Shown in pieces: positions 49,900-62,020 of a stretch of DNA of 64,000 nt. Within the stretch, counting starts at the first letter, position 1. The number at the start of each line of letters is the position of its first letter. Both the position numbers and the translations under genes were made by a program. The notes beneath the pieces were generated by a model. That model was not told the origin of the DNA and did not search any database. It saw nothing but the letters and a program-made list of their open reading frames with translations. This DNA is from Isoetes taiwanensis (lineage: Eukaryota; Streptophyta; Lycopodiopsida; Isoetales; Isoetaceae): positions 248,001 to 312,000 of the forward strand of contig JAJEKV010000333.1 in the NCBI GenBank assembly GCA_021234155.1. Reading direction: 5' to 3'.

Positions 49900-50560
49900 C
49901 GCATATCAAATATTGATTTGGCAAAAAGATAAAATGGTATGTTGGTAAAAACATTTGGTGCAAATGAACATATACGCTTTGGAAGGTGGATTGACAATGA
50001 CATACACCAGCGTAAAGAAAGTGATATTCGCACTGTATGTTGTTCTTCTTGAAGACTTTGTTACGTATGTTGTGTTGGTATATGGTCATCAATGCAACTC
50101 TCTAATGTGGAAGATGTGCCGCAAGTACTATGTCCGTGATTTGAGGGACGGATTTCAATTTGTATGGGGACAGAAAATGTGTGCGCAATTCGCCACCACC
50201 CTAACAAACCCGGGTTGTCCAACCATGATGAAGCCACTTGGGAAAATATATGAGTCATACCCAAGATTCAAAGGTAAGACTTTGCTTTTGATGATTCATT
50301 ATACAAGACTTACCTTAGCAAGCCCCTCGAAATTTTCATGCACCGTGATTCAAGATGGATGTCTATGATGAAGTGCTAACAAGATTTCACCCCAAAGATA
50401 GAAGAAATATCGCAGCCAAGATCGAGGAAAAATGAAGTTACCGTGAAGAACACACACGATACAAGCCTTGGCCTAAGACAGATAGAAAGATTATGAAGCT
50501 ATGCTTGGAAAGACTTTCTCGAAAACAATTGCGCCCGCAGGTTTGTGAAGGAGGAATTGA
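49900..50560 (+). pseudogene. FCP1/NLI-IF-type phosphatase-like fragment
   Basis: The longest frame (49955-50368) includes VRDLRDGFQFVWGQKMCAQF, NPGCPTMMKPLGKIYESYPR and FKGKTLLL. A second frame supplies VGIWSSMQLSNVEDV and DDSLYKTYLS. Together these follow the order of plant FCP1-like HAD phosphatases: (V/I)WSS, L...FxWdQ..C, KPL.K.(W/Y)..YP, NTLLIDDSPYK. The catalytic DxDxT/V start is not identifiable. Enzymes of this family dephosphorylate Ser/Thr, for example on the Pol II C-terminal domain. Presence inside a DNA transposon suggests capture of host sequence. Confidence 0.5.
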
Positions 50561-50659
50561 GAAGGTTTATGGTGATGACGATTGTCATTCTCCATGATTA
50601 TTGGCCTGTTTGTCATTTATTTAGGCCAAGGAATCCTACACTTTTCATGTACCATCTTT

Positions 50660-51060
50660 ATCTTAATTTAAGAATGTTTTTGCTATATATTTTATGTAGT
50701 TCAATGCAGACTTGTCTATAAGTTTTTGATATATTGTTTATATCTACTTCAATGCTGACTGCAAGGGATGCTTAAAACTTATCAAGTGCTTAAAAAAAAA
50801 ATTGCCTGCAAGTGCTAGTCCGGTATGAGTCTTAATGGCGATAATTTATTATTGTCATGCAAAGGATGCTTACTTTTATGTAGTTGCTTAACGCCAGCGT
50901 ATGTTAATGTCATCATGTGCTTATCGTCATGCGCTTAAGGTGCAAAGGCTTATTGTTAAGCTATATAACTGCTTTAAAGCTAGTCGCTTATTGCATAAGT
51001 GTAAGTCGGTGTTCCAAAGGTTTACTCACGGCAATCGCTAAAACCGATTAAAACGCTTAG
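50660..51060. repeat. Cluster of GCTTAA/TTAAGC words
   Basis: The words gcttaa, tgctta, ttaagc and cgctta recur about fifteen times in 400 bp, echoing the subterminal words of the transposon ends (47868-47890, 52040-52110, 55240-55275). Confidence 0.5.
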
Positions 51061-51139
51061 TGTTTGAAACTAATTATAAGAGCTAGAGCACTGTTACATT
51101 CAAGCAGAATCTGAATGGATTGTACAGGAATTCGAACCT

Positions 51140-51230
51140 CATAAATTTGATAGATAGACAAAAATAACATTTGATAGAGAAACAAAAAACTTTGATAGAG
51201 ACAACAAAAAAAGTTTGATAGAAACAAGAT
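51140..51230. repeat. Minisatellite, unit near tttgatagagaaacaaaaa
   Basis: Four imperfect units of 18-23 bp, A-rich and length-variable. Confidence 0.8.
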
Positions 51231-51297
51231 TTTTTATAAAAAAAAGGCCCTCAGGCCATTGTATACAAAATGTTATATACAAAATTTTTTACAAAAA

Positions 51298-51425
51298 AAT
51301 TCGGCCCTGAGGCCAGTGTCTTCTTCAGGGCAGGGGGTGTCTTCTTCAAGGGGGGTGTCTTCAAGGGGGTGTCTTCAAGAGGGGTGTCTTCGTGGGGTGT
51401 CTTGCTGGGTGTCTTCTTTCATGAA
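51298..51425. repeat. Minisatellite, unit ggggtgtcttca(a)
   Basis: Seven to eight G-rich units of 12-18 bp. It is preceded by a ggccctcaggcc / ggccctgaggcc pair at 51247 and 51303. Confidence 0.85.
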
Positions 51426-51429
51426 TCTT

Positions 51430-52600
51430 CATCTCAGACCCAGATCTTCATCTTCTTCATCCGTGATCCTCAGATCTCGCAACAAAATGAAAATGAAAGA
51501 TTAAACAAATGAAAAATTGATTACAGAAAACAAATGAAACATGCATACCTTTAAGGACCGCCCTGAACTCCTCCAAGCCATTTCGTCTTCAATTTCGTCT
51601 TCCTCTTCTTCTTCTTCTTGCCGGACTTCTTCTTTCTCGGACTCGTCTTCTTCTTCTGATTCCCCTATCCATCCTTGCGTAAAAAGAAGCTGACATATTC
51701 CTCAAGGGATATTTCCGATTTTCATTTTCTCGATTCCTCATAGGAATCAAGATGAGGAATCGGAATCAGAAGAATCCTCTTCAAACTGAGAGGCAGTAGA
51801 GTGGGCAGGAGAGGAGGCAAGTACTTGAGGCAAAGGTGGGAAGAGTGGAGGGAACACCTCTTCGACGCTTAGTAAGCGCCTCTTAGAGGTGACCTCCGGC
51901 TCCTCGCTATGTGCTCACTTCATGCCGGAGGATTGGGAGGAATGCGGATTGGGCGGAGTGCGGAGGAATTGGGAGTGCGGAGGAATTGGCGGGGAATGGG
52001 CGGAGCGTGAGCTTGTGAGAAGAGCTGATTAGGCGCCTAGTGCTTAAATCCCTATGTTTAGCGCCGTTAGTGTACTAAAAACCTCACACGCCACGTAACA
52101 ATTAATTCGTGAACTGTGCTTAAATATTTCTCAGATGACCAAATAAATTGACACATGTCACATCGAGGAAATGCCATGACAATATAATTTTGCCAAGAAT
52201 GTTGGGATAGTGATGGTATCAAAATAAATAATTGAATGTTATTCCAATGTCACAAATGTACATTCTTAAACAACAATTCAATCTTCATTTCGGCACGGTC
52301 CATGCACACCACCCTTGTGCATCCTCACTATTATTAATATATATACAAATGTGTGCTTACGTGTTTAGGTGCTGGAACAACAAATCACTTGACAAGAATG
52401 ACATCAATTTTGGTTGTGTAAAAGAATTACAATATTATTGGGAGATCGCCCATAATTTTTTCATGGGTCTCCCCGTGAAATTTTGTACATGTCTCAGGCC
52501 TCTATTTTATCCATATCAATTTTAGGATATCTTACCACATGGTCATCGCACCTGAGGCTTCTAAGTTGTTTAGTGAGCAACATATACTTGAAATTACCCA
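51430..52600. other. Low-complexity interior of the DNA transposon
   Basis: ctt/tct-rich tract (51420-51660), gga-rich tract (51770-52030), then AT-rich DNA. The region 51017-52110 has loosely inverted edges (ggttta...gctaaaacc against ggcgctaaac) and might be a smaller nested element. No gene recognised. Confidence 0.3.
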
Positions 52601-54720
52601 AGAATTGATAATACAATCCACTTAAGATAACCTCATTCACTCCAAATTTTTGCCCCCATCCATCTTTTTGTATGAATCTTCAAGTGTGCATTTGGGTTCT
52701 CAGGCACTTGAGGATGTAGAAGTCCACACCCTCCCAATTGTCTACCCCAAAGATTCATCGCAAAATTGTCACCTACCTCTACCAAATTACTGATCCATTC
52801 ATTGGCTTGTTCAAGAGTCTCCTTTTTCTTCTCAACTCCCGGGTTTTAAGTCGGGCTTACCTCCCACTTTCCAAATCTACTGTATTGATGCAGAGTCCCA
52901 ATTATGATCCATGCAAAACAAGTAAAACATTGCATCTATGTAAACATGATGTGCATCTATGAGCAAGCCCTGCTTGGTCTACAACTCAAATTTTACAATA
53001 TCTTTAGCATGTCTCAGCTTGCACACCATTGGGTTTGAGTTGTTCCTTACTTAGCACACCATTTTTGATAACAAAGACTGCACCATCATGTTCACCTTTA
53101 CCATGAGCAAAGGGCAAAGTAGTTCCACACTATTTCTTTGTCATTCATTGTGAAGTACCCGCCTAAGAAAAAAAAAAAAAGGTTTTCCGACTTGAATTGT
53201 GATGGGCAGCCATCACTCCAAACCCAATGCTTCTCATACTCTATTTCCTCGCTCCTTAAGCCATGCAACATGCTTTTGTAGGCGTTGTTCCACAAATAAT
53301 GAGTCATGCACTTTATCATCAAAAATGTAAAAGTGAGTCTCCTTTATGATCTTCCTACCATTGTTGAGTCTATTCCCCGACCGCTTCCAATCTTTTGTTT
53401 TTTTTTTTTCTTTTGGATGTTTCTTCGTCTCATTGACAGAACAGAATATCAAAGATTTTTGTCATGTCTATATGTTATGTGAACAAGTATAGAAACTTGT
53501 CCGTATGCCGCTGCATTGACCGGGGCTCATTCTCGATCTTGATGCTGTAATTTTTCAGAAAGTCAATAAATGTATACAATTGTATCTTCCGAAATGATGA
53601 CACACACCGCTTAAACCGATTGGCCCGCCAATGTGCTATGTAATTGTGTGGAACAAAATCTGATATTACCTTCTTCACATCCTCTTGAAACTCTTTTGGG
53701 ACTTCTCTCCTTCAGACTAATCTCAATACAGTTTGTACCTCAAAGCCTTTCTTGATCCCCGAATTCTCCTCCCCGGGTCCACATGTTGCTTTTCAAATGT
53801 CTTCCAAGTAACTAGTATCGAACCCGCGTACATCCATTTCCCCGTGGACATTTTCTAATCCTATCCAACCCACATTTTTACACGCCAACATCAAGCAAGC
53901 TTATGATCAAACCACTCCTCATCATCACCTTTTGCCGCACCACTTGTCTCCATAAATCACCGTGCACTTGATTGTATGCTCCTTGGCTGCACATTCTCCG
54001 GGCCGAGCCACAAATCTCACAAAGGGCTTGCAATTCTCATGAACTCCACCCCATTTTCTCAGTCGTTCAATCCCTCGCATGATGTATTCAAATTTCAAGT
54101 GGTAGATGCAACAAAGATGTATGCCTCTCAATGATCCTCCTTACAAAACTCGGTTTCAACCTCTCAAAAGTCTCAGAATGCAATTTTGATATGAGGATTC
54201 TCCTCTCTAAACCCCGAGATAGAATTGCAACCGCAGGGAAATCGTGGTGAATGCCAAATAAATGCTACATATAATGAACCCTACAATATAGAATGAATAC
54301 TTACTTGGCTGACTTCAAGAAGGTGAATTGATGTTCCATCTTTATTCCCGCCTCTCGATACATACCTCCTCACGCCTTTTCTTGTATGGAGAAACCTTGT
54401 ATTTTTCGGTCCGTAACTTGATAACAGCCTTTCTATTGTAATCTAACATGCTATCCATCCGCTTCCTCCTCCCGAACATTGACCAAGGTCCTTCCCTTTG
54501 TTAGCTTGCACCCTTCTTTGAAAAGCATTTGAAATTGTTTTTCCGGGGATGCCGAGTAATCCGCCACTTTCGCTTGATTCAATGGCTTGACACCATTTGC
54601 CATTATCGTGGTGGACTTCCTTGCACTAAGCATGTCATGATTCCTCAAACTTATGTTCTTGCATTGTTTCCTTCAAATTCTTTCACCATTTGCTCTACCA
54701 TAGTAACCTCGCTTAGATTT
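52600..54720 (-). pseudogene. Transposase-like protein with DFxxNY and SDGCxxQFKS motifs
   Basis: Minus-strand pieces in order: KVADYSASPEKQFQMLFKEG (about 54600); FEYIMRGIERLRKWGGVHEN (about 54060); PHNYIAHWRANRFKRCVSSF then FIDFLKNYSIKIENEPRS (53678-53475); WSDGCPSQFKSENLFFFFLG with IVWNYFALCSW (53322-53098); then a frame with HDGAVFVIKNGV. The DF.ENY...SDGC..QFKS...W.FF...HGKG.HDGAGA arrangement is a widespread DDE-type transposase-like family that I cannot name with certainty. Heavily frameshifted. Confidence 0.55.
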
Positions 54721-55907
54721 CTTTATAGAAGCAATTGGTAAATCCCTTGCCCTCCAAAGAAGACTGCCAAGGATACGGCCTTTGTCATTGTCATCAACAT
54801 TTGTACTAATTTGTTGAATACTTCATAAATTTCTCCGAAATTTCTCTTATTCTCATGTCAATACCGGGCCTCAATTTCTTATTCTTCTTTGAAGGCTTAA
54901 TCTTTAGAAGGGGAATTCTTCTTCATTGCTACCTTCTTTGCATACAATCTCCGCCTCGATCTCTTCCTTGCTGCATCAATGGCTCAGAATTGAACGGGAG
55001 AGGAATTGGGTTTCATCTATCCCTGATTCGCGGTATTGCAAAATTGGTGAGGGCAAATTGTTGAATTTTGGGTTCGTGCAATTTTTGGAAACAATTAGTC
55101 CCTCCATTTTGCTTGAATTAAGATGGATTAGCCCGCCATCCACTTAATATGGCGGGCTACAGCACCAAACAAGCTCATGATTTTCTCACTGCCATTGATG
55201 GGCGCAAGACCACATGTCAATTGATCAATCACGCACGTCGTGTTTAAAACACGCCGATTTTAAGCACTTGTAAGCGGCGTCCGGACGGTGATTTCTGCTA
55301 CCCAGTACCGATTTTGCACCCTAATCTCCTAACTGTCTTACAGCAGGTTAATATAGGGTTACATTTTGCACATGGGGTTGGGTTTGACCTTTTGTCAGTC
55401 AGAGCAGCGTGGGTCCGCCTCACCGCGGGTACAAAAGCCTATGCATAAATTAGGCAAACCCAGTCCTACGGATGGAGGTAGGCTTTTTTTTATTTTTATC
55501 TTAAAACACCTGTATAAAGTAAAATAATAAGGTGGGCCTAAGGGAAGACCTTCACCAGCCAATGCATGTCTATATGCCAATGGTGATTGCAAGTTTTAAA
55601 ATAACAATTGGTGTAACAAAAATTTAGGCTAATAGGCCATATCTAAATTGCTTTCTCCTCTAGTACTGCATCACCCGTACATAATGACTCTACGTAAGAC
55701 CTATTCCTTGAGATTAAAAGATGAAACTTCATTTTTCTAAGCTAGACCTATTCCTTGAGGTTAAAAGACGAAACTTCATTTTTATAAGCTGTATGCCTCC
55801 ATTGGCATACATTAGCTATAACTGACAGCCAGACCTAGACATGCAAAAGGTAAAGACACTTGGAAAATGAGATGATATAGTTGATTTAATCTGGGTCAAT
55901 TGAAAAT

Positions 55908-56557
55908 TGTTAAAATTGTTATAGTCCCAATGTGCTTAGCATAGACCTCAAATTTACACCATTAATACTTAGTAAACCATTGCTTTAAACATATAACCTT
56001 ATTGCACCTTTCCTGGTTAATCAATTTAGAAAATATCAATGCAATAGTCTACTAGACCAAATGAACAGTAACTCGAGCCTTATGTCTTTCAAAATATCAA
56101 CTGTGTACAGAGTTTTTACACGGCTACAACCTCCGGCACCACTGTTACATCATCAATTATCTACAATCTTATTTACAATATTTTTCACTTCGCCGATCCG
56201 ACTACTGTTAAGGTGAATATGTTCAATTATAGTTCGTCAACTTTCCTTCCATTTTTCTCGCTTTCACCTCTTGCTAGCTCGTAGAGACATATTTATCCTT
56301 TTAATATCCTCAATGAAATAATAATAAGCCTTAATAAAACACTTTCTCGCCAACCATTAACCTTTTACCCCTTTTTTTCATTTCTTAACCATATTGGTCT
56401 TTTGCAACTTAAAGCACTTGGTCTGCAGACTTGATCTCTTTCCCTAATTATGCAATGTAATGTTTCCTCAGATTAATCTCGGAATCCATGCAAGATCAAC
56501 TTCTCACTTATTATATGAACCTCCGTGAATATGTGATGATCAACAATATTTCTAACA
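55908..56557 (-). repeat. Copia 3' LTR, 650 bp
   Basis: TGTTA...TAACA ends. Adjacent internal sequence (56558-56570) is the polypurine tract on the minus strand (gatgaaggaggaa). Nearly identical to the other LTR except at clustered CAG/CTG-like sites. Confidence 0.95.
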
Positions 56558-56839
56558 TTCCTCCTTCATCATATATTCCCAGACATTTAAACAATTCCTC
56601 AAGTAAGTGAACTTTCTCTCAACTAGAGCCTTTGTGAAAACATCTCAAGAACCCGATCATGAGTGCTTATGTACTTCATTTGAATATAATTTTAGCAGCC
56701 TAGATCTCTGGATAAAATGCATATTCAACTCAATGTGCTTAGTTCGCTCATGTTCTACAGTGATTTTTAACTATGGCAATGCAACTTTGACTATTCTGTC
56801 AAAATAGCCGTTGGCTTCTCCCCGAATGCACTTCATTTC

Positions 56840-57060
56840 CTCAAGCAATCTTCTAAGCCAAATTACTTCTTTAGCAACCAAGGATGCCGCAAAGATATTC
56901 AAATTCTCCGCAGATGACATGGCTAATGTGATTTTGTTTTTTACATTTCCAAATGATAACTCCTCCTCCTAAGTAAATCACATAACCGTAAGTGGATCTT
57001 CTTGCACCGAGATCACCTCCCCACCAAGAGATCACTATAAGCATGTAGAACAAGATCTTT
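56840..57060 (-). pseudogene. Copia RNase H
   Basis: Reads WWGGDLGARRSTYGYVIYLG and GGVIIWKCKKQNHI, then SSAENLNIFAAS in a neighbouring frame: the copia RNase H order D-W-G...R.ST.GY...W..KKQ...SSAE.E. Leads into the polypurine tract. Confidence 0.85.
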
Positions 57061-57479
57061 CCGAGTTGAACATAATTCCATGATGTTTTGTACCTTTTAG
57101 ATACCTCAAAGACTTTTTAGTCGCAAACCAATGGGCTTGACTTGGATTATGATTCCTCCTACTTAGTATGTTTACAATATAGGCAATATCCGGTCCGGGT
57201 ATTGTTTGCAAGATACAGCATACACCCTACTAGAGATCCAGACGGTACTTTTTCCATTTCTTCTTTTCATGTTCAGACAAAGCTAAATCATTGGCTTGGT
57301 GACCGGGCACAATGTGGGTTTTACAATCGCTTGTTTCATGCAATTTGAACCTTTTGAGCATATTGTCTATATGCCTACTTTGTTTCAAATTTTAGTATCT
57401 TCTTTTGTTCATCTCTTTCGACCTCAATACCTAAGAATTGTTTGAGCTCTCCTAACTGACATTTGATATCTGTCAGGTT

Positions 57480-58080
57480 TCAATAAGGTCTTGCAAAAAT
57501 TTAAGCATTCCACACTACCGGGTCGCCATGATATAGTCATCGACATATAATGCCATTATGTAATACTCATTACCATGCTGATACTTGTACATATTCCCAT
57601 CATTTTTGAATTTTTCAAGCCCCGCCTCCCCGAGATAATGGTCAATACATAGGTACCATTCCCTTGGCGATCGCTTAAGTCCATAAACCGCTTCTATTCA
57701 ATTTCCGCATCTTTATCATTTCCAACTTCAAATCCTCGGAGCCCCGCCTCATGAAAAATGTGTGTTCTTCTAATTTGGCATTCAAAAGCCGCTTTTTACA
57801 TCCATGTGATGTAGTTCCAAATTTAATGCATTTGCAAGATCGATCAATAGTCCTAAACTAGTAAGTTTAACAATGGGAGAATATGTCTCATCATAATCAA
57901 TTCCCCTTTTTCTCAGGTAAACCCTTGTGCCACAAGCCTTGCCTTTAAATTTTTTGCTTCCATCCGCATTAGTTTTTACCTTGAATAACCATTTACCGCC
58001 AATTACATTATGATTGATAGGATGATCCACAACATCGAGGGTCCGAGTTTGTTTGAATGATTCTAGTTCATCTTTCATTG
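57480..58080 (-). pseudogene. Copia reverse transcriptase
   Basis: The N-terminal part is open (58078-57782): MKDELESFKQTRTLDVVDHP, VIGGKWLFKVKTNADGS, YSPIVKLTSLGLLI and LHHMDVKSGF, the last containing the first catalytic Asp (normally DVKTAFL). The YVDD motif is encoded near 57530-57555 in another frame (ALYVDDYIM). Confidence 0.9.
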
Positions 58081-58249
58081 TCGCTAGCCATTTTTCCTTA
58101 TCTCCACAAGCTATAGCATCCTCAAACCTCCGAGGAATCTCTCAGATCTTCCATTATTGCCATGATCCGATCATTTTCTTGACTAAGTTGTGTAATCTTT
58201 TGCTTTTTCCTTCCGCAGCTTCTCCCATATTCATTGTTGTCAACTCCGC

Positions 58250-59480
58250 CTCTTCAACTAACTTTTCGCTTGAGTTTTCCTTCTTTTAATGGTATGCTCA
58301 AATTTTGAAAGGTTTCCTCTCCATTATGTTCAATTGCTGGTTGTTGCAATGCTAGGTCTTCTTGTCTTATATTGTTGTCTTCAGAAGTCTCCTCATCACT
58401 GCCATCATTGGAATCAGATTCTACATCAAAAGTTACCCTTTTTTCCTTATGTGATGTATTCACCTTTCCTTCCTGTTTTCCTGATCTGTCCTTATAAAAG
58501 GTCTGCTCATCAAAAACCACATCCCTGCTGATAACAATCTGCTTTGTACTTGGCACAAAAAGTCTATATCCTTTTGATTCAAAGGTCATACCCTACAAGG
58601 TATCCAATTTCAGCTTTGCTATCTAATTTCTTCCTTAACTCGATGGGATGTGTGAGTAAGCTAAGCAAACCATATGCTCCGAGCCAACTAAGATCTATTC
58701 TTTCCTTGAATTAGACCGTAGAAGTTGAGGCACATTACCTTTTAAAGCGTAAGATGGCGCCTTGTTTTGTATTAGAATGGTCGCTTTTGAGAGCTTCCTC
58801 CCGCAGGTAATTTGGAAGCCCACCGTGTTTAATCATAGCTCGACCGCATCCATGATGGTCCTATTCCTCCTTTTCGCTACTCCATTTTGCCGAGGGTCAG
58901 ACCGCATGTAAGTTGTCTTTTGATGCCATTAGAAATGCAAAAAAGTTTGAATTTGGTGGACAAATACCCTCCTCGATCCGACCTTACACACTTCACTTTA
59001 AGCCCTGCTTTCTCTCTCAACTTCGATACATATTGTTTAAAAAAATTTAATATTTGAGATTTCCTTTCTAGACAATAACTTTTGCACATCCTACTATAAT
59101 CGCCTATAAAGGTTATAAAATACCTCTTGTTGGTTCTTCCCCTTATTTAGTGGTCCACACAACCGCTGTGGACCAATTCTAATGCTTGATTTGCTCTCCT
59201 TTCGCCCTTTGAAAGGCAATCTATTTAGCTTTTCCCAAAGAAACAACCTTCACATATGAATTTTCTATTTGTAGGTTTTTGCAATCAATCCATCCTTGCT
59301 TTTGCCAATATTTTGAGATGTTGTCGCTTGTATGTCCCAAAATTTTATTATGCCATATTTCAATTTCGATATTCCAACTGAATTCACACTATTGTAACAA
59401 TGATTTTCCATTTGGAACAAATTGCCACACCTTTTTGCAAAAAACTTCAACTCATTATTAAGATAAATTCTACATCCTTT
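58250..59480 (-). pseudogene. Copia integrase with linker to RT
   Basis: The GAG-pre-integrase zinc region lies near 59330-59265 (IAKTYK in one frame). The core Asp is in KVKCVRSDRGGYLSTKF and the next conserved block in CISNGIKRQLT (59060-58900), after which a frame break hides the TPQQNG-type Glu motif. The linker (58589-58254) includes MTFESKGYRLFVPSTKQIVI and RDVVFDEQTFYK, typical of the copia IN C-terminal GKD region. Confidence 0.85.
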
Positions 59481-59489
59481 TGAGTCAAA

Positions 59490-60008
59490 ATTGACTCTAT
59501 ATCCTAAGTCAACAAGCTGACTTACAGAGATTAAGTTCTTGACTATGCAAGGCACACATAAAACATTTTCAATATCAACTATCTTTCCTTCTAGATCTAG
59601 TAACTGCAGCAGGCCTCTTCCTTCTGTTTGCAATAAGTCTCCACTTCCAACTTGAATGTTCCTTGAACATGCCTGAGAAACATTTTTGAGCAGCTCACAT
59701 GATTGTACTACTGATCTTTCAGCTCCACTATCAACTACAAGGGCATCAGAGATTTTGTTAGACTCTATTCTCTTATCTAGAATAGGTAATGCAATTTTTA
59801 CCTCATTTTCATCTTCAGTTTCTGATTTTTCTTCATTGTGTTCTCGGGCTATATGAACCCCAGCTGATCTTCTCGCCTCCTCTTCCCTCCTATTCACATT
59901 TCTTCCTCCTCCTCCTCCTTCTCTCCCCTTGCCTCTTCCTCTCGCCATATTCCTTTTGTGTTGCACACTTGATGCAAAATGCCCTTTTTCCTCCACAAAG
60001 GATAGCAT
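59490..60008 (-). pseudogene. Copia aspartic protease
   Basis: An Arg/Gly/Glu-rich linker, then SDALVVDSGAERSVVQS with the D-S-G-A active site, followed by IENVLCVPCIVKNLISVSQL, the usual copia 'vLyvP.l..NLlSv.qL' signature. This stretch is open. Confidence 0.88.
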
Positions 60009-60860
60009 ATCAACTCATTTTTAAGTTTTGGACAGCCTCCCCTTAAAGTGGCTGTGTTCATGGCAATGAAAACAATTTCCCTTTCCTTGTTTAACTTTAT
60101 TAGCAAAAAGTATAGAATCTCGCTTTGCATGTCCTTCTTGAGAAATTTTTTCCTGCTCAAATTCTCGTTTTAAAACATTCTCAAGATCCTCCCCGGTTTT
60201 ACTCATGTTCCTAATGAATAGGGCCAGATTTTGATTTTCACCGATTGCTCTAGAAATTTGAAGTACTTGACTTCTATCCGAGACATTTACTCCTCGCCCT
60301 CGCTAGATCCGCTATTATATTATCAAATTTATTGAAGAACTCAGCTACATCACCATCCTCTTGGAGTTTAAGACCTCTCACCATTCTCAAGAAGGTCTAT
60401 TTGAGAAGACGCTTTTTGTTCATAATGCTCTAAGAGAAACATCCACATTTGCCTAGGAGACTTATTTCTCGAAGTTTAAGTCTGATTGTTGGACTTACCT
60501 TGCAAGTTATGATTCCCCGAGCCTCCTTAACCTTAGCATTCATCGACTTTCCCGCCATCGCTTGTACAGATACCTCCCCTTGCAATAGTTTCACCTCACA
60601 TCTTCACCAAAGACTATTAGTAGCAAAGATTAATCGACCTTTTCGAGACCGACCTCATCCGAAAGTGTTTCGCCAATCCCATTGTTCTCAAGAACTCCTT
60701 CGGGATCAACAAGATCCCATAACTCCTCCACTTCAAGCACATGCTTAATGGAGTCCTTCCAAACTGGAATCCGTGACCTCCCCTCGGTACACATCGACCG
60801 TGGCAAGTAAACTAGCCCCAACCTCGCTTTGCCATTGCTTTCAATTTGATCTCGCAATCA
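60009..60860 (-). pseudogene. Copia gag with zinc knuckle
   Basis: Starts near MRDQIESNGKARLGLVYL (60857). Later NCFHCHEHSHFKG begins a CCHC knuckle whose last cysteine (GGCPKL) lies in another frame, showing a 1-2 nt indel inside the motif. Middle gag is broken into short frames. Confidence 0.8.
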
Positions 60861-60865
60861 CACTA

Positions 60866-60876
60866 GCTCGATACCA
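60866..60876 (-). other. Copia primer-binding site (initiator tRNA-Met type)
   Basis: The minus strand reads tggtatcgagc two bases inside the 5' LTR. The usual plant site is TGGTATCAGAGC, so one A is missing within a CAG. Confidence 0.85.
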
Positions 60877-60878
60877 AA

Positions 60879-61522
60879 TGTTAAAATTGTTATAGTCCCA
60901 ATGTGCTTAGCATAGATCTCAAATTTACACCATTAATACTTAGTAAACCATTGCTTTAAACATATAACCTTATTGCACCTTTCCCCGTTAATCAATTTAG
61001 AAAATATCAATGCAATAGTCTACTAGACCAAATGAACAAGAACTCGAGCCTTATGTCTTTCAAAATATCAATGGTACGTAGTTTTTACACGGCCACAACC
61101 TCCGCACCAATCGCTACATCATCAATTATCTACAATCTTATTTACAAGATTTTTCACGGCCGATCCGACGACTCAAGTTAATGTAATATGTTCAATTATA
61201 GTTCGTCAACTTTCCTTCCATTTTTTTCGCTTTCACCTCTTTGCTAGCTCAGAGACATATTTATCCTTTTAATATCCCGCTGAAATAATAATAAGCCTTA
61301 ATAAAACACTTTCGCCAACCATTAACCTTTTACCCCTTTTTCATTTCTTAACCATATTGGTCTTTTTGCAACTTAAAGCACTTGGTCTCAGACTTGATCT
61401 CTTTCCCTAATTATGCAATCGTGAATGTTTCCTCAGATTAACTGCGGAATCCATGCAGTATCAACTTCTCACTTATTATATGAACCTCCAGGAATATGTG
61501 ATGATCAACAATATTTCTAACA
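60879..61522 (-). repeat. Copia 5' LTR, 644 bp
   Basis: Same ends and near-identical body to the LTR at 55908-56557. The size difference comes from several 1-3 nt indels, mostly at CAG/CTG-like words. Confidence 0.95.
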
Positions 61523-62020
61523 AAAATAAAGGTCTACCTTGAGAAAATTCAATTGCTATAGTGTGACAAACATGTTGGCTTTTAAGCAGTACCGGGTTTA
61601 AAACCTTTCAGGAGCTAAATCAAAACCCTTTGCCAAGGTAGAAATGGAAATTTCGGCCAGTACAGGTATATTTACATGTTGAGAAATACTATGTGTTTTT
61701 TTTAGGTTTTTTCCTCAAGGTATACATGGCATGAAAGCAGCAATAAATGGCATTAAACCTTAGAAACGGTTCTAAAAGCATTGAGGGTCCATTGTGTAGA
61801 TACAATGGCAAAGAAATAAATACATAATTTGAAGGTGGAACATGGCTCAAAGAATGGACTTGTGGCTCAAAGAAAGGACTTGGTTACAATACAAGACCCT
61901 TAAATATGGTGGGCGCTACCTATATGTTTTATCAAAATGCAAGGTATTTACTTTAGCAGATAATGGACCATGGTTTGATTTAGGTTAGAGCTTCCCTTTT
62001 CCGCACTGTGACATCGGGTC

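Larger units (their letters stand above)
47829..55321. mobile_element. 7.5-kb DNA transposon with inverted ends
   Basis: The left end gggtgtaaaatcgctagtgg and right end (complement) gggtgcaaaatcggtactgg are inverted copies. Both are flanked by taat, a possible 4-bp target duplication. Subterminal TTAAGCACTT-like words occur at both ends and recur inside. It carries a transposase-like gene on the minus strand and a phosphatase-like coding region on the plus strand. It lies 10 bp after the RT gene's stop and before copy B of the RT locus. Confidence 0.6.
55908..61522 (-). mobile_element. Complete Ty1/copia retrotransposon, 5615 bp
   Basis: Bounded by LTRs starting tgttaaaattgtt and ending tatttctaaca, and flanked by aaaat on both sides (55903-55907 and 61523-61527). 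Copy A of the host repeat shows the unoccupied site ttgaaaataaagg with a single aaaat, so insertion and duplication are proven internally. Polyprotein order on the minus strand is gag, protease, integrase, RT, RNase H. Frames are broken, but the breaks may be sequence errors. Confidence 0.97.
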
